In this document: positions 61,445 through 64,000 of the stretch, one piece after another | Numbering within the stretch: the stretch's first letter is position 1 | Layout of the letters: each line of letters starts with the position of its first letter | Source: Streptomyces eurocidicus | GTDB lineage: Bacteria > Actinomycetota > Actinomycetes > Streptomycetales > Streptomycetaceae | Length of the DNA stretch: 64,000 nt | NCBI RefSeq assembly: GCF_002891295.1 | Contig: NZ_LGUI01000014.1 | Location: forward strand, 147,095 to 211,094 | Direction of reading: 5' to 3' | The notes under the pieces: model-generated | The model's database searches: none | What the model was told of the DNA's origin: nothing | Seen by the model: only the letters and a program-made list of their open reading frames with translations | Translations under genes and position numbers: made by a program

Positions 61445-63742
61445 CTACTTGCCCTCGGCGGGCTTCTCCTCGGCGGCCTCGTCGGCGGCCTTCTCGGCGA
61501 CGACGGGCTCCACGAACTGCGGGACCTCGACGGCGGCGGTCTCCACGGTCTCGACGACGGGCTCGGCGGCGGCCTCGGGGGCGTTCTCCTCCGTGACCTC
61601 CTCGCCGGCGTCGGCGGTCTCGACCACGGCCTCGACCTCAGCCTCGACCACGATCGGGGCCTCGGTCTCCGGCTCGGCCTCGGCCTCGGTGGTCATGGCG
61701 TCCGTGAACTCCACGCCGTCGAGCTCCGCGAGACGGTCCGAGGCGTTCGTCATGCCGCCCTGGTCCGACTCGAGGGCCTTGGCGAACCACTCGCGGGCCT
61801 CGTCCTTGCGGCCGACCTCCAGCAGCGCGTCGGCGTAGGCGTACCGCAGGCGCGCGGTCCACGGCTGGACCGAGTTGGACGCGAGCTCGGGGCTCTGCAG
61901 GGTGACGACGGCGGCCTCGGCCTGGCCCATGTCCTTGCGGGCACCGGCGGCGACGAGACGCATCTCGACCTGGCCGGCCTTGTCGAGCTTGTTCACCTCG
62001 GGCTCGCCGGCCATGGCCAGGGCGCGCTCCGGGCGGCCCATGCCGCGCTCGCAGTCGGCCATGACGGGCCACAGCTCGACGGAGCCGGTCATCCGGCGCG
62101 CGGCGCGGAACTCCGCGAGCGCCTCGGTGTAGCGGGCGGTGGCGTACGCGGCGAAGCCGGCGGCCTCGCGCACGGCGGCGACGCGGGAGGCGAGCCGCAG
62201 GGCGATGCGCGAGTAGGCGTACGCCTCCTCGGGCTCCTCGTCCAGCAGGTTGGCCACCATGACGAGGTTGCGGGCGACCTCCTCGGCGAGGCCCTTCGGC
62301 AGGCTCATGAGCTCCTGCCGGACGTCCGCGTCGATCTCCTCGCCGGTCACGTCGTCCGGGATCGGCAGACGCTTCACCGGCTCGCGGTCGCTGCGGTCAC
62401 GGTCGCGGTCGTCACGGCGCCCGTAGCCACCGGAACGGTCGTCACGGCCGCCGCGGGGGGCGCCACCGTGCCGGTCGTCACGACGGCCGTAGCCGCCACC
62501 GGAGGGACGGCCACCGCGGTCGTCGCGGCCGCCGCGGAAGCCACCGCGGTCGTCATCACGACGGGGGCCGCGGTCGTCGCGACGCTCGAAGCCGCCCGGA
62601 CGGCCACCACGGTCGTCATCACGGCGCGGGCCACGGTCATCACGACGGTCGTCACGGCGGAAGGACGGACGCTCGTCACGGCGGTCGTCGCGGCGGAAGC
62701 CACCACGGTCGTCGTCACGGCGGGGCGCGCGGTCGTCGCGGCGGAAGGACGGACGCTCGTCGCGACGGTCGTCACGGCGGAAACCGCCACGGTCGTCGTC
62801 ACGGCGCGGGGCGCGGTCGTCACGGGGGAAGGACGGACGGTCGTCGCGGCGGAAGCCACCACGCTCGTCATCGCGACGCGGGGCGCGGTCATCACGGCGG
62901 TCGTCACGGCGGAAGGACGGACGCTCATCGCGGCGGTCATCGCGGCGGAAGCCACCGCGGTCGTCGTCGCGACGCGGGCCGCCGAAGCCGCCGGAGGGAC
63001 GGCCGCCACGGTCGTCACGGCGCTCGAAGCCACCCGGACGGCCACCACGGTCGTCATCACGGCGCGGGCCACGGTCATCACGACGGTCGTCACGACGGAA
63101 GGACGGACGGTCGTCGCGACGGAAGCCACCACGGTCGTCGTCACGACGCTGGCCGTAGCCACCGCCGGCGGGACGGCCGCCACGGTCGTCCTCGCGCCGC
63201 GGGGCACGGTCGTCACGGCGGAACCCGCCACGGTCGTCACGGCGGTCGTCGCGGCGGAAGCCACCGCGGTCGTCGTCACGACGCGGGCCGCCGTAGCCGC
63301 CACCGGAGGGACGGCCGCCACGGTCGTCGCGACGCTCGAAGCCACCCGGACGGCCACCACGGTCGTCATCACGGCGCGGGCCACGGTCATCACGACGGTC
63401 GTCACGACGGAAGCCACCGCGGTCGTCGTCACGGCGGGGACCGCCGTAGCCGCCACCGGAGGGACGGCCGCCACGGTCGTCACGGCGCTCGAAGCCACCC
63501 GGACGGCCACCACGGTCGTTGTCACGGCGCTGGCCGTAGCCACCGCCGGCGGGGCGGCCGCCACGGTCGTCCTCGCGGCGCGGGCCACGGGGACGGTCGC
63601 CACCACGGTCGTCACGGTCGTCGCGACGGAAGGCCGGACGGTCATCGCGACGGAAGCCGCCACGCGAGTCGTCGCGGCGCGGCCCGCGAGGGCCTCCGTG
63701 GCGCTCGCCGCCCGATCGATCGTCGGGAGAGTTGGTGGACAT
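61445..63742 (-). CDS. RGG/RDD-repeat protein with TPR domain and acidic tail
   Basis: A 765-residue protein in three parts. Residues 1 to about 450 are low-complexity, built of Arg/Asp/Gly blocks such as RRDDDRGGFRRDDR, GGRPGGFERRDDRGGRPSGG and GYGGPRR. Residues about 455-680 form a helical TPR-like domain (DVRQELMSLPKGLAEEVARN, EPEEAYAYSRIALRLASRV, AAYATARYTEALAEFRAARR, YADALLEVGRKDEAREWFAK). The last 75 residues are acidic (Glu/Ala/Val-rich). The repeat charge pattern resembles RNA-binding or phase-separating proteins. The ATG has AGGAG 8 nt upstream. It lies downstream of the rRNA operon's 5S end. Family conserved in Streptomyces by recollection; role unknown. Confidence 0.9.
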   Translation of the reverse strand: MSTNSPDDRSGGERHGGPRGPRRDDSRGGFRRDDRPAFRRDDRDDRGGDRPRGPRREDDRGGRPAGGGYGQRRDNDRGGRPGGFERRDDRGGRPSGGGYGGPRRDDDRGGFRRDDRRDDRGPRRDDDRGGRPGGFERRDDRGGRPSGGGYGGPRRDDDRGGFRRDDRRDDRGGFRRDDRAPRREDDRGGRPAGGGYGQRRDDDRGGFRRDDRPSFRRDDRRDDRGPRRDDDRGGRPGGFERRDDRGGRPSGGFGGPRRDDDRGGFRRDDRRDERPSFRRDDRRDDRAPRRDDERGGFRRDDRPSFPRDDRAPRRDDDRGGFRRDDRRDERPSFRRDDRAPRRDDDRGGFRRDDRRDERPSFRRDDRRDDRGPRRDDDRGGRPGGFERRDDRGPRRDDDRGGFRGGRDDRGGRPSGGGYGRRDDRHGGAPRGGRDDRSGGYGRRDDRDRDRSDREPVKRLPIPDDVTGEEIDADVRQELMSLPKGLAEEVARNLVMVANLLDEEPEEAYAYSRIALRLASRVAAVREAAGFAAYATARYTEALAEFRAARRMTGSVELWPVMADCERGMGRPERALAMAGEPEVNKLDKAGQVEMRLVAAGARKDMGQAEAAVVTLQSPELASNSVQPWTARLRYAYADALLEVGRKDEAREWFAKALESDQGGMTNASDRLAELDGVEFTDAMTTEAEAEPETEAPIVVEAEVEAVVETADAGEEVTEENAPEAAAEPVVETVETAAVEVPQFVEPVVAEKAADEAAEEKPAEGK
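62370..63700. repeat. Internal coding repeat of the RGG/RDD protein
   Basis: DNA blocks recur almost unchanged, for example CCACCACGGTCGTCATCACG with what follows, at about 62606, 63045 and 63355, and GGCCGTAGCCACCGCCGGCG at about 63150 and 63530. The repeats are in coding sequence and out of register with each other in length, pointing to recombination-driven growth and contraction. Confidence 0.85.
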
Positions 63743-63829
63743 CGAGGTGACTCCTGTCTTCGGGTACCGCAGTCATTCTCGCGCAACCGGCTGACCGGCG
63801 CGCTTCGGCAAAAACAAGCAGAAATACAA

Positions 63830-63873
63830 AAGGACCCCTGGTCCCAGCGTGAACGCTGGGACCAGGGGTCCTT
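63830..63873 (-). terminator. rRNA operon terminator
   Basis: A 20-bp perfect stem (AAGGACCCCTGGTCCCAGCG and complement) with a TGAA loop; on the minus strand it is followed by a T-rich run (TTTTGTATTTCTG). It lies 10 bp beyond the 5S gene. Confidence 0.92.
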
Positions 63874-63882
63874 GAAAGATTG

Positions 63883-64000
63883 TTCGGCGGCGTCCTACTC
63901 TCCCACACGGTCCCCCATGCAGTACCATCGGCGCTGAAAGGCTTAGCTTCCGGGTTCGGAATGTAACCGGGCGTTTCCCTAACGCTATGACCACCGAAAC
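63883..64000 (-). rRNA. rrf: 5S ribosomal RNA
   Basis: The minus strand reads GTTTCGGTGGTCATAGCGTT at the 5' side, with GAACCCGGAAGCTAAGCC and GAGAGTAGGACGCCGCCGAA, as in Streptomyces 5S rRNA. The 5' end is at or just at the window edge. The 23S and 16S genes would lie beyond base 64000. Confidence 0.95.

Noticed and set aside
62370..63700. Regular repeats resembling a CRISPR array
   Set aside because: Unit lengths vary, spacers are not unique, and the frame encodes a continuous repetitive protein on the minus strand.
62468..63937. A 489-codon Val/Thr/Ala-rich plus-strand frame opposite the RGG protein
   Set aside because: It is the mirror of the coding repeat and even runs into the 5S gene; no start signal.

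Overview
The window is a 64 kb piece of a Streptomyces (or very close actinomycete) chromosome. GC is very high with strong third-position GC, GTG/TTG starts are common, and the gene content is typical of the genus: secreted streptogrisin-type proteases with an SSI-type inhibitor, a SepF-like protein, actinobacterial DUF families, and a conserved housekeeping block (tyrA-cmk-plsC-der, scpAB-rluB with a ParA, ald, pyrG, recN-nadK-tlyA). It ends in a 5S rRNA gene on the minus strand. From memory, unchecked, the order matches the S. coelicolor segment running from sflA through der, ald, pyrG and recN.

Layout. 1-3.5 kb: the 3' end of an SSI-family protease inhibitor, two streptogrisin-like serine proteases and a slipin. 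3.7-8.4 kb: a minus-strand flavin monooxygenase operon (damaged FAD/NAD(P)-binding protein, two LLM oxidoreductases, DUF1684) behind a good promoter. 8.7-14 kb: a DUF5685 protein with an extreme cysteine tail divergent from sflA, then glutaryl-CoA dehydrogenase and a drug exporter. 14-23 kb: a GT-C mannosyltransferase-like protein, a PAP2 phosphatase, an I78 inhibitor, an orphan ctaD, a glycosyltransferase with a coupled unknown protein, and two conserved hypotheticals. 23-27.5 kb: tyrA, cmk, plsC, der. 27.7-29.8 kb: DUF952 and two convergent RlaP-type nucleotidyltransferases. 29.9-34.6 kb: parA, a ribbon-helix-helix-like gene, scpA, scpB and rluB, all with overlapping ends. 34.9-41.3 kb: ald, an NB-ARC/TPR protein, a Nudix hydrolase and pyrG. 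41.8-48.6 kb: a GH15 enzyme, an MFS exporter divergent from a PucR regulator, and a glycosyltransferase. 48.9-53.6 kb: a small gene, tlyA, nadK and recN, with an SCP2 protein divergent. 53.5-58.7 kb: a siderophore uptake locus around one iron box (ATPase and two permeases on one side, Tat lipoprotein and siderophore-interacting reductase on the other). 59-64 kb: a HAD phosphatase, DUF1015, a giant RGG/RDD-repeat TPR protein, and the rRNA operon terminator with 5S.

Two themes cross the window. First, a mosaic GC-rich repeat with strong hairpins sits next to the 3' ends of many genes (about 1.4, 7.1, 28.9, 47.4, 48.8, 50.9 and 58.8 kb), and a second dispersed repeat is at 38.8 and 43.6 kb. Second, five genes are out of frame with their best start or switch frame internally (6.9, 8.0, 30.8, 33.1 and 53.1 kb). 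Three need exactly one extra base in or near a C/G run, which looks like homopolymer under-calling in the assembly. The one at 8.0 kb also seems to have lost a large internal segment and is probably a true pseudogene.
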